Source: Bradyrhizobium icense
Lineage (GTDB): Bacteria; Pseudomonadota; Alphaproteobacteria; Rhizobiales; Xanthobacteraceae
Direction: 5' to 3'
NCBI RefSeq assembly: GCF_001693385.1
Contig: NZ_CP016428.1
Location: 1,426,001-1,490,000 of the forward strand
Length of the DNA: 64,000 bases
The position numbers and the translations under genes are program-made. Of the stretch, positions 32,777 to 41,664 are shown piece by piece. Positions within the stretch are counted from its first letter, which is position 1. Every line of letters starts with the position of its first letter. A model generated the notes under the pieces. The model made no database searches, was not told where the DNA came from, and was given only the letters and a program-made list of their open reading frames with translations.

Positions 32777-33826
32777 TCACTCCGCGGCCTGCATGGTTTG
32801 CGGTGCGCTCTCGCGCGCCACCATGCGGTCGATCACGCGCCGCGCCCACATCGCTCCCGCATCGATGTTGAGGTTGTAGAAGGTGCGGTCCGGATTCTCG
32901 TTCATCGCGCGCTGCTGCGCTTCGAGGATGAGTTCGTCCTCGCGAAAAATGTTGGAGACGCCTTCGCGGATTTCGGTAGTCAGTCGCTGCTCGGTCGTCC
33001 GGTAATTGCGGACGAAGGCCCAGAAGTAGTGACAGGTGGTCTCAGTCTCCGGCGTCATGGTGTTGAGCACGAAGCCGTTGACGCCCTGCGAGCGGTCGCC
33101 TTCCGGCGCGCCGGTGCCGGCAGGCGCCACGCCGACGTCGATATTGACGGTGCCGGGCGCCTGAAAATGGATGATCTGCCAGCGATCGACCGCACCCGGC
33201 TTCTGCAGTTGCGCGGCCCAGAACGGCGGCGCGTCGATGCCCTTCATCCAGCGCGTCACCATAACCGTCTTGTCGCCATGGGTGACATCGAACGGCGCTT
33301 CGGCGACGTGATCATTGCCGATGCTGGAGCCATGCACGAAGGTCTCGTGGGTGAGGTCCATCAGGTTGTCGACCACGAGGCGGTAGTCGCATTTCACATG
33401 AATGGTCTTGCCGTCGCCCGCCCAGGCGGGATCGTCGTTCCAGTGCATGTCGGGCACCAGCGCGGGATCGGCCAGCGCCGGATCGCCCATCCATAGCCAG
33501 ATGAAGCGGTGACGCTCGACCACAGGATAGGAGCGCACGCAGGCGGACGGATTGATGGTGTCCTGCGAGGGCATGTAGGTGCAGCGGCCCTGCGCGTTGA
33601 ATTTCAGCCCGTGATACCCGCAGACGACCGTGTCGCCGTCGAGCCGTCCCTTCGAGAGCGGCACCAGGCGGTGCCAGCAGGCGTCCTCCAGCGCGCAGAC
33701 CCGCCCGTTGGACTGGCGGTACATCACGACATGCTTGCCGCAGATCGTGCGCGGAAGCAGCGCGTGCTTGATGTCGACGTCCCAGGCGGCGGCGTACCAG
33801 GCATTGAGCGGGAATGAGGACGGCAT
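32777..33826 (-). CDS. Rieske [2Fe-2S] aromatic oxygenase, vanillate O-demethylase-like
   Basis: 349 residues. The Rieske cluster ligands are C50-W-H52 and C69-x-x-H72. The mononuclear iron site is H160 and H165 within DNLMDLTHETFVHGSSIG. The small single-component alpha size and sequence resemble VanA-type O-demethylases, which remove methyl groups from methoxybenzoates, but related enzymes act on other aromatics (dicamba, toluene sulphonate), so the substrate is not fixed. With the reductase two genes on it makes a complete two-component system. Confidence 0.93.
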   Translation of the reverse strand: MPSSFPLNAWYAAAWDVDIKHALLPRTICGKHVVMYRQSNGRVCALEDACWHRLVPLSKGRLDGDTVVCGYHGLKFNAQGRCTYMPSQDTINPSACVRSYPVVERHRFIWLWMGDPALADPALVPDMHWNDDPAWAGDGKTIHVKCDYRLVVDNLMDLTHETFVHGSSIGNDHVAEAPFDVTHGDKTVMVTRWMKGIDAPPFWAAQLQKPGAVDRWQIIHFQAPGTVNIDVGVAPAGTGAPEGDRSQGVNGFVLNTMTPETETTCHYFWAFVRNYRTTEQRLTTEIREGVSNIFREDELILEAQQRAMNENPDRTFYNLNIDAGAMWARRVIDRMVARESAPQTMQAAE

Positions 33827-34162
33827 GGCGGCACTCCTTGATGAGTGCAGGATGTATACTGAAGTTTCAGCAAAAGGGCAAATGAACGAATTTAAGGTGT
33901 TTTGATACCTGTAAAGTATACATAACTTTTGTGACCTGTATCATTTCATCCATCCCGGTTAGGAGCCACTCTTGAAGGCGGGTGAAGCTCGCCCACGGAC
34001 ATGCTGCAGGCGTCCTTGCAGCGTCGTCGGAGCGAATAACTCGCGCCTCACGCTGGTAGTGGCCAGCGAAAGCCGCAGCGCCAATCCAGTTCCGAGCAGC
34101 GCCCGGCATGCCCGCAGGGAGATCGCATTCGAATTCGCAACAGTCACGGCAAAGGAGGCACG
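33827..34162. other. Divergent promoter region between oxygenase operon and methyltransferase
   Basis: The left side is AT-rich and carries the operon promoter with paired GTATAC sites. The middle (33960-34160) is GC-rich, with the methyltransferase ribosome site AAAGGAGG just before 34163. Short ORFs on both strands are not supported. Confidence 0.6.
33852..33923 (-). promoter_or_regulatory. Paired GTATAC operator candidate for the GntR regulator
   Basis: ATGTATAC at 33852-33859 and GTATACAT at 33916-33923 are exact inverse complements flanking the AT-rich promoter of the oxygenase operon. FCD-type GntR proteins bind short palindromes of this kind. The first site would overlap the early transcribed region 26 bases before the gene, the second would be upstream. 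Repression by looping or by two dimers is possible. Confidence 0.5.
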
Positions 34163-35179
34163 ATGTCATCTCAAGTATCGGCCCTCAGGCTTTTCGACCT
34201 GATGCAGTCGCACCGTGTGACGGCAGTGATCTATGTGGCGGTCAAACTCGGGATTGCCGAGCTGTTGCGCGATGGACCGCAGACGCCTCATGAACTCGCA
34301 AAGGCAACGGGCGCGGACGAGCGGGCGCTGGGACGTCTGCTCATCGCGCTCTCCACCATCGGCATATGCGAAAGGATGGCCGGCGGTTGCTATCGGCTGA
34401 CGGACGTGGGTGTCCATCTCGACAGTGCGGCGGAGCAGTCGTTCAAGAGCTGGGCCATCCTCGAAGCAGAAATGCTTGCCAAGTCCTGGGCCGGGATGCT
34501 CGATTCCATCATGAGCGGCAATACGGCCGCCGAATTGCTGGGCTTCAGCAGCAGTTTCGATCTGATGGCGCGCGTGCCCGAGAACGTCAGCACATTCAAC
34601 GCCGCCATGGCGGAGCTGACGCACCTCGTAACGCCGGATATCCTTCGGGCCTATGATTTCCGTGCGCTGTCGAGCCTTCTGGATGTGGGAGGGGGCTCCG
34701 GCGAACTGCTCGGCGCCGTCGCCAGGCAAAATCAGCAGCTTCGCGGCGCGGTTTTCGATCTTCCAAGATGTGCGGAGACTGCGACCGAGCATCTCCGGTC
34801 GATCGGCGTCGGCGATCGTGTGGAATTTGTCGCCGGCGATTTCTTTGAGAGCGTACCGGCGATCGCGGATGCGATCATCCTGAAAAGCGTGATTCACGAT
34901 TGGGACGATGCGCGCAGCGCTACAATCCTTCGAAATTGTCGCGAGGCGCTCTCGAGCAGCGGCAGGCTGCTGCTGGTCGAACGGCTGATGCCGGAAACGC
35001 CAACCGCCAGCGACGAGGACAAGGCGCATGCGTTGAGTGATCTGAACATGCTTCGCGGGCCCGGCGGTTGCGAGCGCACCAAGGGGCAGTACTGCGAATT
35101 GCTCAATCAAAGCGGCTTCGATCTCGCCGCGATCTATCCTGCCGGCCGCTTCAACGTGATCGAAGCGTATCCGGCTTGA
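34163..35179 (+). CDS. SAM-dependent O-methyltransferase (PF00891 type)
   Basis: 338 residues. An N-terminal helical dimerisation domain (about 10-95) with AVKLGIAELL and winged-helix character precedes a Rossmann methyltransferase domain with the SAM motif SSLLDVGGGSGELL (about 171-184), LKSVIHDWDD and LLLVERLMPE. Enzymes of this class methylate hydroxyls on phenolic or polyketide compounds. Its neighbour, a Rieske demethylase, does the opposite type of chemistry. AAAGGAGG precedes the start. Substrate unknown. Confidence 0.92.
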   Translation: MSSQVSALRLFDLMQSHRVTAVIYVAVKLGIAELLRDGPQTPHELAKATGADERALGRLLIALSTIGICERMAGGCYRLTDVGVHLDSAAEQSFKSWAILEAEMLAKSWAGMLDSIMSGNTAAELLGFSSSFDLMARVPENVSTFNAAMAELTHLVTPDILRAYDFRALSSLLDVGGGSGELLGAVARQNQQLRGAVFDLPRCAETATEHLRSIGVGDRVEFVAGDFFESVPAIADAIILKSVIHDWDDARSATILRNCREALSSSGRLLLVERLMPETPTASDEDKAHALSDLNMLRGPGGCERTKGQYCELLNQSGFDLAAIYPAGRFNVIEAYPA

Positions 35180-35184
35180 TCGCT

Positions 35185-35215
35185 GCCGGGTGATGGAACG
35201 TCTCCGTCACCCGGC
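35185..35215. terminator. Hairpin between convergent genes
   Basis: GCCGGGTGATGGA and TCCGTCACCCGGC pair around ACGTC, between the ends of the methyltransferase and monooxygenase genes. A strong stem but no U-run, so it is a candidate transcript end or mRNA-stabilising hairpin. Confidence 0.5.
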
Positions 35216-35229
35216 GTCGGGCGCCAGCC

Positions 35230-36732
35230 TCAGCCGTAGACGAATGCCTTGTCCTTCAGGTCGATCGCAGGGAATTCGTCCTTTTCCGCCCAGTAATCCT
35301 GGTTGTGCTGCCATTCCGGCTTATCGCCGCGCTTGGGCAGCAGATGCATGCCGCGCATCATGTAGCCGGGATTGAAGTTTTCGGGATCGATCCAGGGCAA
35401 CAGCGGCATGTTGTGGTCTTCGGGACGAAGCTGCGGCGTGACCTTTTTCGCGCCCGTCTCTTTCATGTACGTGAGCAGCCGGCAGACGAAGTCGGCGACG
35501 AGGTCGACGCGCAGCGTCCAGCTCGCGCGGAAATAGCCGAACACCCAGACGAGGTTGGGTACGCCGGTGAACATCATGCCGCGATAGGTCACGGTATCGG
35601 CGAAGTCGAGCGGCTTGCCGTCGAGGGCAAACTCGATATCGCCGGTGGCGCAGAGGTTGAAGCCGGTTGCTGTCACGATGATGTCGGCTTCGAGCTCCTT
35701 GCCGGATTTCAGCAAAATGCCCTTTTCGGTGAAGCTCTCGATCTCGTCGGTGACGACGGAGGCCTTGCCGGACTTGATGCCCTGGAACAGGTCTCCATCA
35801 GGGATGAAGGCGATGCGCTGGCGCCACGGCCGATACCTCGGCGTGAAGTGGGTTGCGATGTCGTAATCCTTGCCGAGATAGGCTTCGACCGCCGACAACA
35901 AATCCTTCTTGGCCGCTTCCGGCTCATTGAACGTCTTGCGGGTAAAAGCGTCCTGGTCGAACAGGATTTTCCGTCGTGTGATTTCGTGAATCCAGGTCTC
36001 GTCGACTTGTAGTTTCCGCAGCTCCTCGGCGATCTCGATCGCGTTGCGTCCGGTGCGGAAATAGGTCGGCGAGCGCTGCAGCATGGTGACATGCGCGCAA
36101 TCGGGCGCCAGCGCCGGGATCAGCGTCGCTGCGGTCGCACCCGAGCCGATCACGATCACGCGCTTGTTCTTGTAGTCGAGATCCTCGGGCCATTTTTGCG
36201 GATGGACGATTCTGCCCTTGAACTTGGCCATGTCCTTCCACTCGGGCGTATAGCCCTCGGTGTGGCGGTAATAGCCCTGGCACATCCAGAAGAAATTGGC
36301 GGTGAAGCGAAGTTTCTCGCCGGTATCGGTGCGCGTGGCCTCGATGGTCCAGAGATTTTCCGCGCTCGACCATTTGGCCGAGGTGATGGTGTGGCGGTAG
36401 CGGATGTGAGGAGCGAGATCGTTCTCCTCGATCACCTCGCCCATATATTTCAGTATCTCTGCGGCGCTCGCGATCGGTGCGGTGGTCCACGGCTTGAAGC
36501 GGTAGCCGAAGGTGTGGAGATCGCTGTCGGAGCGGATGCCGGGATAGCGATGGGTAGTCCAGGTGCCGCCGAACGTCTTCTGCGCCTCCAGCGCGACGAA
36601 CGTCGTTCCCGGACATTGCGTGGTGAGATGATAGGCCGCGCCGACGCCGGAAATGCCGGCGCCCGCGATTAGCACGTCGAAATGTTCGGTCGTGCGAGGC
36701 GAAGTTGCGTCGATCTGTGTTTGAACGTTCAT
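35230..36732 (-). CDS. Flavin-containing (Baeyer-Villiger type) monooxygenase
   Basis: 500 residues. The FAD Rossmann motif is GAGISG (24-29), followed by FGGTWTTHRYPGIRSDSDLHTFGY. The Baeyer-Villiger fingerprint FKGRIVHPQKWP spans residues 171-182, and the NADPH motif IGSGATAATL follows. These enzymes insert oxygen into ketones or oxidise heteroatoms. No partner enzyme is adjacent. It starts 928 bases before the MoxR start on the same strand, beyond a terminator. Confidence 0.93.
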   Translation of the reverse strand: MNVQTQIDATSPRTTEHFDVLIAGAGISGVGAAYHLTTQCPGTTFVALEAQKTFGGTWTTHRYPGIRSDSDLHTFGYRFKPWTTAPIASAAEILKYMGEVIEENDLAPHIRYRHTITSAKWSSAENLWTIEATRTDTGEKLRFTANFFWMCQGYYRHTEGYTPEWKDMAKFKGRIVHPQKWPEDLDYKNKRVIVIGSGATAATLIPALAPDCAHVTMLQRSPTYFRTGRNAIEIAEELRKLQVDETWIHEITRRKILFDQDAFTRKTFNEPEAAKKDLLSAVEAYLGKDYDIATHFTPRYRPWRQRIAFIPDGDLFQGIKSGKASVVTDEIESFTEKGILLKSGKELEADIIVTATGFNLCATGDIEFALDGKPLDFADTVTYRGMMFTGVPNLVWVFGYFRASWTLRVDLVADFVCRLLTYMKETGAKKVTPQLRPEDHNMPLLPWIDPENFNPGYMMRGMHLLPKRGDKPEWQHNQDYWAEKDEFPAIDLKDKAFVYG

Positions 36733-36773
36733 CTTCCCTGCTTCTTTTTTCGTTTGTCGTGTTTCTGAAACGC

Positions 36774-36800
36774 AAAACGCCAGAACCTCAGGTTCTGGCG
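36774..36800 (-). terminator. Intrinsic terminator of the MoxR gene
   Basis: CGCCAGAACC/GGTTCTGGCG with a three-base loop, and on the minus strand a TTTTGCGTTTC tail. It lies 17 bases past the MoxR stop codon. Confidence 0.82.
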
Positions 36801-36817
36801 TCGCGGTGGTCGGCGAA

Positions 36818-37660
36818 CTACACTTCGCGGCGGCTGAGGAACGCCAGCCGCTCGAACAGGTGCACGTCCTGCTCGTTCTTTAAGAGCGCGCCGTGCAGCG
36901 GCGGGATCAGCTTGCGCGGATCGCGCTCCCGCAGCATTTCCGGGGTGATGTCCTCGTTCAGGAGCAGCTTGAGCCAGTCGAGCAACTCCGAGGTCGAGGG
37001 CTTCTTCTTCAGGCCCGGCACTTCGCGCACCTCGAAGAAGATACGCAGGGCTTCCTCCACCAGGCGCTTCTTGATGCCGGGGAAATGCACGTCGACGATC
37101 CGGCCCATGGTGTCGGCGTCGGGGAACTTGATGTAGTGGAAGAAGCAGCGGCGCAGGAACGCGTCCGGTAGTTCCTTCTCGTTGTTGGAGGTGATCATCA
37201 CGATCGGGCGCAGGCTCGCCTTGATGTTCTCGCCGGTCTCGTAGACGAAGAACTCCATGCGATCGAGTTCGAGCAAGAGATCGTTCGGAAACTCGATGTC
37301 GGCCTTGTCGATCTCGTCGATCAAAAGTACCGGGCGCTTGTCGTGGGTGAACGCTTCCCACAATTTGCCGCGCTTGATGTAGTTGGAGATGTCGGAAACC
37401 CTGGGGTCGCCGAGCTGGCTGTCGCGCAGGCGCGACACCGCGTCGTATTCGTAGAGGCCCTGCTGCGCCTTGGTGGTCGACTTGATGTGCCAGGTCAGAA
37501 GCGGCGCGCCGAGCGCCTTGGCGACTTCCTCTGCCAGCACGGTCTTGCCGGTGCCGGGCTCGCCTTTGATCAGCAGCGGGCGCTCGAGCACGATCGAGGC
37601 GTTGACGGCGACCTTGAGGTCGTCGGTGGCGACATAGTCCTTGGTGCCGGTAAATTTCAT
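36818..37660 (-). CDS. MoxR family AAA+ ATPase
   Basis: 280 residues. Walker A is GEPGTGKT (33-40), Walker B is VLLIDEIDKAD, sensor 1 is IVMITSNNEKELPDAFLRRC with the arginine finger region, and a small lid domain follows. It belongs to the MoxR group that partners VWA proteins as a metal-insertion or chaperone pair, as CoxD/CoxE. The VWA partner at 38139 is divergent, with glsB in between. The client enzyme is not identifiable here. Confidence 0.92.
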   Translation of the reverse strand: MKFTGTKDYVATDDLKVAVNASIVLERPLLIKGEPGTGKTVLAEEVAKALGAPLLTWHIKSTTKAQQGLYEYDAVSRLRDSQLGDPRVSDISNYIKRGKLWEAFTHDKRPVLLIDEIDKADIEFPNDLLLELDRMEFFVYETGENIKASLRPIVMITSNNEKELPDAFLRRCFFHYIKFPDADTMGRIVDVHFPGIKKRLVEEALRIFFEVREVPGLKKKPSTSELLDWLKLLLNEDITPEMLRERDPRKLIPPLHGALLKNEQDVHLFERLAFLSRREV

Positions 37661-37754
37661 CTATCCGTTTGCCTTGTTGTTCGTTCGTGACGCTATGGCC
37701 TGAACAGTAAACGACCGCCGGTCCGGCGGTCGCGATTGAAGTCGATGCGGCTTC

Positions 37755-37997
37755 TCAGCGTTTGATCAGCGACAGGATCACCAGAATGATCACCGCGCCG
37801 ATCGTGGCGTTGACGATGTCGCGGATCCAGCCTGCGCCGAGGCTGACGCCGAGTTGCGGTAGTATCCAACTCGCCAGCAGCGCACCGATGATGCCGACTA
37901 CGATATTGCCGATCAGCCCGAAGCCTGCACCGCGCACGATCAGTCCGGCAAGCCAGCCCGCGATACCGCCGATAATCAGCGCCGCAATGATTCCCAT
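37755..37997 (-). CDS. GlsB/YeaQ/YmgE family membrane protein
   Basis: 80 residues of the transglycosylase-associated protein family: three hydrophobic segments with GIAGWLAGLIVRGAGFG, IVGIIGALLASWIL and ATIGAVIILVILSLIKR. The family is linked to general stress responses and is found in the inner membrane. It lies upstream of moxR on the same strand with a 94-base gap, so it may have its own promoter. Confidence 0.93.
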   Translation of the reverse strand: MGIIAALIIGGIAGWLAGLIVRGAGFGLIGNIVVGIIGALLASWILPQLGVSLGAGWIRDIVNATIGAVIILVILSLIKR

Positions 37998-38138
37998 TGA
38001 ATTTCCCCTGCCGGAATAAGCCCTTTATGGCTCAATTGTAATTGAAAAAGCCTCCCGGTCTAGGCCTGACAGCTATGCGCTGGCCTTTGACATGCTCTGG
38101 CCCTTGACGTGTGCCGCCCGGCGGGCAATCTGTATCCC

Positions 38139-39314
38139 ATGTTCCTGCAATTCTTCACATCGTTGCGCGACGCGCAGGTCCCGGTGACGCTGCGCGAATA
38201 TCTGACGCTGATGGAGGCGCTCGACGCCGACCTTGCCGATCAGACGGTGGAGAATTTCTACTATCTCTCCCGCGCCGCGCTGGTGAAGGACGAGCGCAAT
38301 CTCGACAAGTTCGACCGCGTCTTCGGCACCGTGTTCAAGGGGCTGGAAAGCTTGCTCGACGCCATGGACAAGGCCGAGATTCCTGAGGAGTGGCTGAAGA
38401 AGCTCGCGGAAAAATACCTCACCGAGGAAGAGAAGAAGCAGATCGAAGCCATGGGCTGGGACAAGCTCATGGAGACGCTTCGCAAGCGGCTTGAAGAGCA
38501 GAAGGGCCGCCACCAGGGTGGCAGCAAGTGGATCGGCACGGCAGGAACGTCGCCGTTCGGCGCCCACGGCTACAATCCGGAAGGCATCAGGATCGGGCAG
38601 GAGAAGAACCGCAACAACCGTGCCGTCAAGGTGTGGGACAAGCGCGAGTTCAAGGACCTCGACGGCAATGTCGAGCTCGGCATCCGCAACATCAAGATCG
38701 CGCTGCGCCGCTTGCGCAAATTCGCCCGCACCGGCGCGCCCGACGAACTCGATTTGGACACCACGATCCGGGAGACCGCCAACCACGGCTATCTCGACGT
38801 GCACATGCGCCCCGAGCGGCGCAACGCGGTGAAGGTTTTGGTGTTCTTCGACATCGGCGGCTCGATGGATTCCCACATCGAGCAGGTCGAGGAATTGTTC
38901 TCGGCCGCGAAGTCCGAATTCAAGCACATGGAATATTTTTACTTCCACAACTGCCTCTACGAAGGCGTCTGGAAGCAGAACAAGCGCCGCTTCACCGACC
39001 GCACGCCGACCTGGGACGTGCTGCACAAGTATCCGCACGACTACAAGGTGGTGTTCGTCGGCGACGCCTCGATGTCGCCTTACGAGATCATGGTCCCCGG
39101 CGGCTCGGTCGAGCACGTCAACGAGGAAGCCGGCGCAGTCTGGCTGGAGCGCATCACGCGCACCTATCCGCACACGGTGTGGCTCAATCCGGTGGCGCAG
39201 AAACACTGGGACTATTCGGAATCCACCACCATCATCCGCCGGCTGCTTTCGGATCGCATGTACCCGATCACGATCGAGGGTCTCGAAGGCGCGATGAAGG
39301 AACTGGTGCGGTAG
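38139..39314 (+). CDS. VWA domain protein (CoxE-like)
   Basis: 391 residues. An N-terminal helical region (about 1-125, KLAEKYLTEEEKKQIEAMGW) precedes a von Willebrand factor A domain from about 230. The metal-ion-dependent adhesion site is D238-I-G-G-S242, where the usual DxSxS has Gly in place of the first Ser; the second part is in VFVGDASMSPYEI. It is the presumed partner of the MoxR ATPase, read in the opposite direction. The ATG at 38139 is the natural start (MFLQFFTSLRDAQVPVTLRE). Confidence 0.9.
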   Translation: MFLQFFTSLRDAQVPVTLREYLTLMEALDADLADQTVENFYYLSRAALVKDERNLDKFDRVFGTVFKGLESLLDAMDKAEIPEEWLKKLAEKYLTEEEKKQIEAMGWDKLMETLRKRLEEQKGRHQGGSKWIGTAGTSPFGAHGYNPEGIRIGQEKNRNNRAVKVWDKREFKDLDGNVELGIRNIKIALRRLRKFARTGAPDELDLDTTIRETANHGYLDVHMRPERRNAVKVLVFFDIGGSMDSHIEQVEELFSAAKSEFKHMEYFYFHNCLYEGVWKQNKRRFTDRTPTWDVLHKYPHDYKVVFVGDASMSPYEIMVPGGSVEHVNEEAGAVWLERITRTYPHTVWLNPVAQKHWDYSESTTIIRRLLSDRMYPITIEGLEGAMKELVR

Positions 39315-39323
39315 TTCTGCCTC

Positions 39324-39420
39324 GTCATTCTGGGGCGCGCGCAGCGCGAACCCGGAATCTAGAGGTTATTTCAATCGATCGAGATTCCGGGTTCGATGCT
39401 GCGCATCGCCCCGGAATGAC
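39324..39420. repeat. Dispersed palindromic repeat, family A (copy 3)
   Basis: Begins GTCATTCTGGGGCGCGC and ends GCATCGCCCCGGAATGAC. The middle differs from copies 1 and 2, with arms ACCCGGAATCT and GAGATTCCGGGTTCG. It separates the VWA and rhodanese genes. Confidence 0.82.
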
Positions 39421-39447
39421 GGCAAGAACAACGAAAGGCGCAGATCA

Positions 39448-39861
39448 ATGCCCCAGACCATCCACCGCGGCATCAAATCCCTGCTCGACGAAGCCAACGC
39501 GGCAATAGAAACCGTCAGCGCCGCCGACGCGATCAAGGCCGCGCAGGATCCGAACGTCGTGATCGTCGATATCCGCGATCCCCGCGAGATCGAGCGCGAG
39601 GGCAAGATCCTCGGCGCCTTCTCCTGCACCCGCGGCATGCTGGAATTCTGGATCGATCCGCAAAGCCCCTATGCCAAGCCGATTTTCCAGGAAGACAAGA
39701 AGTTCATCTTCCACTGCGCCGGCGGACTTCGTTCGGCGCTCGCGGCCAAGACCGCCCAGGACATGGGCCTGAAGCCGGTCGCCCATATGGGCGGCGGCTT
39801 CGCCGCCTGGCGCGACGCCGGCGGCCCGGTCGAGAAGTGGGAGCCGAAGAAGAAGGCTTAA
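39448..39861 (+). CDS. Rhodanese-like domain protein
   Basis: 137 residues, one rhodanese domain. The active-site loop is FHCAGGLRS with C90 as the sulphur-carrying cysteine. VVIVDIRDPREIEREGKI is the conserved strand and turn. An MLEFWIDPQSPYAKPIF insertion is typical of this subgroup. No signal peptide. It is followed 104 bases later by a second sulphurtransferase gene, with a repeat between. Confidence 0.93.
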   Translation: MPQTIHRGIKSLLDEANAAIETVSAADAIKAAQDPNVVIVDIRDPREIEREGKILGAFSCTRGMLEFWIDPQSPYAKPIFQEDKKFIFHCAGGLRSALAAKTAQDMGLKPVAHMGGGFAAWRDAGGPVEKWEPKKKA

Positions 39862-39872
39862 GTTTTTCCCGC

Positions 39873-39946
39873 GTCATTCCGGGGCGCGAAGCGAACCCGG
39901 AATCTCGAGATTCCGGGTCTGGTCCTTCGGACCATCCCGGAATGAC
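39873..39946. repeat. Dispersed palindromic repeat, family A (copy 4, short)
   Basis: GTCATTCCGGGGCGCGAAGCGAACCCGG and CCGGGTCTGGTCCTTCGGACC-type blocks ending CATCCCGGAATGAC; shorter than copies 1-2 but with the same ends. It lies between the two sulphurtransferase genes. Confidence 0.8.
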
Positions 39947-39964
39947 AGCAAGGATTTTTGCATT

Positions 39965-40819
39965 ATGCCCACCACCACCGATCCGCTCGTCTCCACCGAC
40001 TGGCTCGCCGCGCACCTGAACGATCCCAACCTCAAAATCGTCGACGCCTCGTTCAAGATGCCGGGCGTGCTGCCGCTGCCGAAGGACGACTATCTCGCTT
40101 CGCACATTCCGGGCGCAGTGTTCTTCGATGTCGACGCGGTATCAGACCATTCCAACCCGCTGCCGCACATGTTTCCGTCCGCCGAGCAATTCGGGCGCGA
40201 CGTCGGTGCGCTCGGGATCGGCAATGACGAGACGGTCGTGGTCTACGATTCCGGCGGCTGGGTCGCCGCACCGCGGGTGTGGTGGATGTTCCTGTCGTTC
40301 GGCAAGGAAGTGCGCGTGCTCGATGGCGGCCTGAAGAAGTGGGTCGCGGAAGGCCGCAAGGTCGAGAGCGGGCAGGTGACGCCGAAGCCATCGACGTTCA
40401 AGGCGACGTTCGATGCGCGGCGCACGCGCAGCATGCCGCAATTGATCGCCAACCTCGCAAGCCGCGCCGAGCAGGTAATCGATGCGCGCGCCAATGAACG
40501 CTATCAGGGCAAGGTCGCCGAGCCGCGGCCGGGACTTCGCTCCGGGCACATCCCGGGTAGCCTCAGCCTGCCCTACAACAATCTGTTCGACGCCGCGACC
40601 GGCACGATGAGGCCGCTCGATGAGTTGCGCGCCGCGTTCGCCGGCGCCGGCGCGAAACTCGATGCGCCCATCGTCACGAGCTGCGGATCCGGCGTCAGCG
40701 CCGCCGTGCTGACGCTGGCGCTCTATCGCCTCGGCGTCGAGAACCCGGCGCTGTATGACGGCTCGTGGACGGAGTGGGGCGCAGCCGATGGCCCGCCGGT
40801 CGCAACCGGCCCGGCTTGA
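39965..40819 (+). CDS. sseA: 3-mercaptopyruvate sulphurtransferase
   Basis: 284 residues, two rhodanese domains. The active loop CGSGVSA with C240 in the second domain matches mercaptopyruvate sulphurtransferases (CG[S/T]GV[T/S]) rather than thiosulphate sulphurtransferases. The first domain ends in VVVYDSGGWVAAPRVWW. It transfers sulphur from 3-mercaptopyruvate to thiols or cyanide. No signal peptide. Confidence 0.92.
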   Translation: MPTTTDPLVSTDWLAAHLNDPNLKIVDASFKMPGVLPLPKDDYLASHIPGAVFFDVDAVSDHSNPLPHMFPSAEQFGRDVGALGIGNDETVVVYDSGGWVAAPRVWWMFLSFGKEVRVLDGGLKKWVAEGRKVESGQVTPKPSTFKATFDARRTRSMPQLIANLASRAEQVIDARANERYQGKVAEPRPGLRSGHIPGSLSLPYNNLFDAATGTMRPLDELRAAFAGAGAKLDAPIVTSCGSGVSAAVLTLALYRLGVENPALYDGSWTEWGAADGPPVATGPA

Positions 40820-40836
40820 TCCTCAAATTTTGGATG

Positions 40837-41664
40837 CTACCTCGTCGCGTGCGTCACCGGGAACGGTAAGAACGGATTGGGTTGCTGCTGCTGCAGGGTC
40901 AATGCCGCCTCGCGTGCCAGACGCGCGCGCCGCGCCGCCGCAATTCGTCGCTTTTCCCGGGCCCGCTGTGCGGCCAGCTTCTTGATTGCGCTCCGGTCCG
41001 GCTTCGCTTCCGTGGTCGTGGCCGATGTCTTTTCATCGATGAGGACGGCGGGACCGCCGAGCGTCGCAATCCTTGTCGCGGCCGGGCTTTCCTCAGGTGA
41101 AGCTGCTTCCGTCGCCGGCCCGGCCGGGGGCGGGGGCGCCACGGCGGAAGATCCGGGCGATTCCGCAATGGCGGCGGGCTTCACCTCCGTACTGGTAACG
41201 GGCGCTTCGGCAGCGGCCGCTGGTGCCGAAGCGGGTGGCGCCTCGGCGCTTGCATCCCGCGCTGCAGGTTCCGGCTTGGCGGTTTCCCCTGCCGCTTCCT
41301 TGGCGACTTCGGCTTGCGGCAGCTCGGCCGGCCTTAGCGCTGCCAGTTTCTCCGGCTCGGCCGGAATGGCGTCCAGAGCCGGCGTGGACGACGCCGGAAT
41401 GTCCGAGGCAGCTTCCGGAACGGCGGCCAGGACATTGTCGGCCAGCTTCTCCGCGACCGGCGAATCGATGCGCAGCAACGCCAAGGTCGGCGGCTGGTCA
41501 TCGTATTGGCGGGCGAACATCGGCTCGGGCGCCGCCCGTCGCGAGGGAAGATTGGCAAATTCCTCATGCGCTGCCCGCAACAGGGCGGCAGCGCCAAGAC
41601 CAAAAATCAGGACCGACATCGACAGCACGATGGCGGTGAACAAAAAGCGAAAGCCGGGAAGCAT
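40837..41664 (-). CDS. Membrane-anchored Ala/Pro-rich protein
   Basis: 275 residues starting MLPGFRFLFTAIVLSMSVLI, a membrane helix reaching about residue 28. The rest is low complexity, rich in Ala, Pro, Glu and Ser (about 90-215), and ends in a basic segment with KKLAAQRAREKRRIAAARRA and a QQQQPNPF tail. It would lie in the periplasm or cytoplasm as a flexible linker. Proteins like this are common in Bradyrhizobium and are poorly characterised. A frame extending to 41793 is possible but starts in poorly coding sequence. Confidence 0.75.
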   Translation of the reverse strand: MLPGFRFLFTAIVLSMSVLIFGLGAAALLRAAHEEFANLPSRRAAPEPMFARQYDDQPPTLALLRIDSPVAEKLADNVLAAVPEAASDIPASSTPALDAIPAEPEKLAALRPAELPQAEVAKEAAGETAKPEPAARDASAEAPPASAPAAAAEAPVTSTEVKPAAIAESPGSSAVAPPPPAGPATEAASPEESPAATRIATLGGPAVLIDEKTSATTTEAKPDRSAIKKLAAQRAREKRRIAAARRARLAREAALTLQQQQPNPFLPFPVTHATR

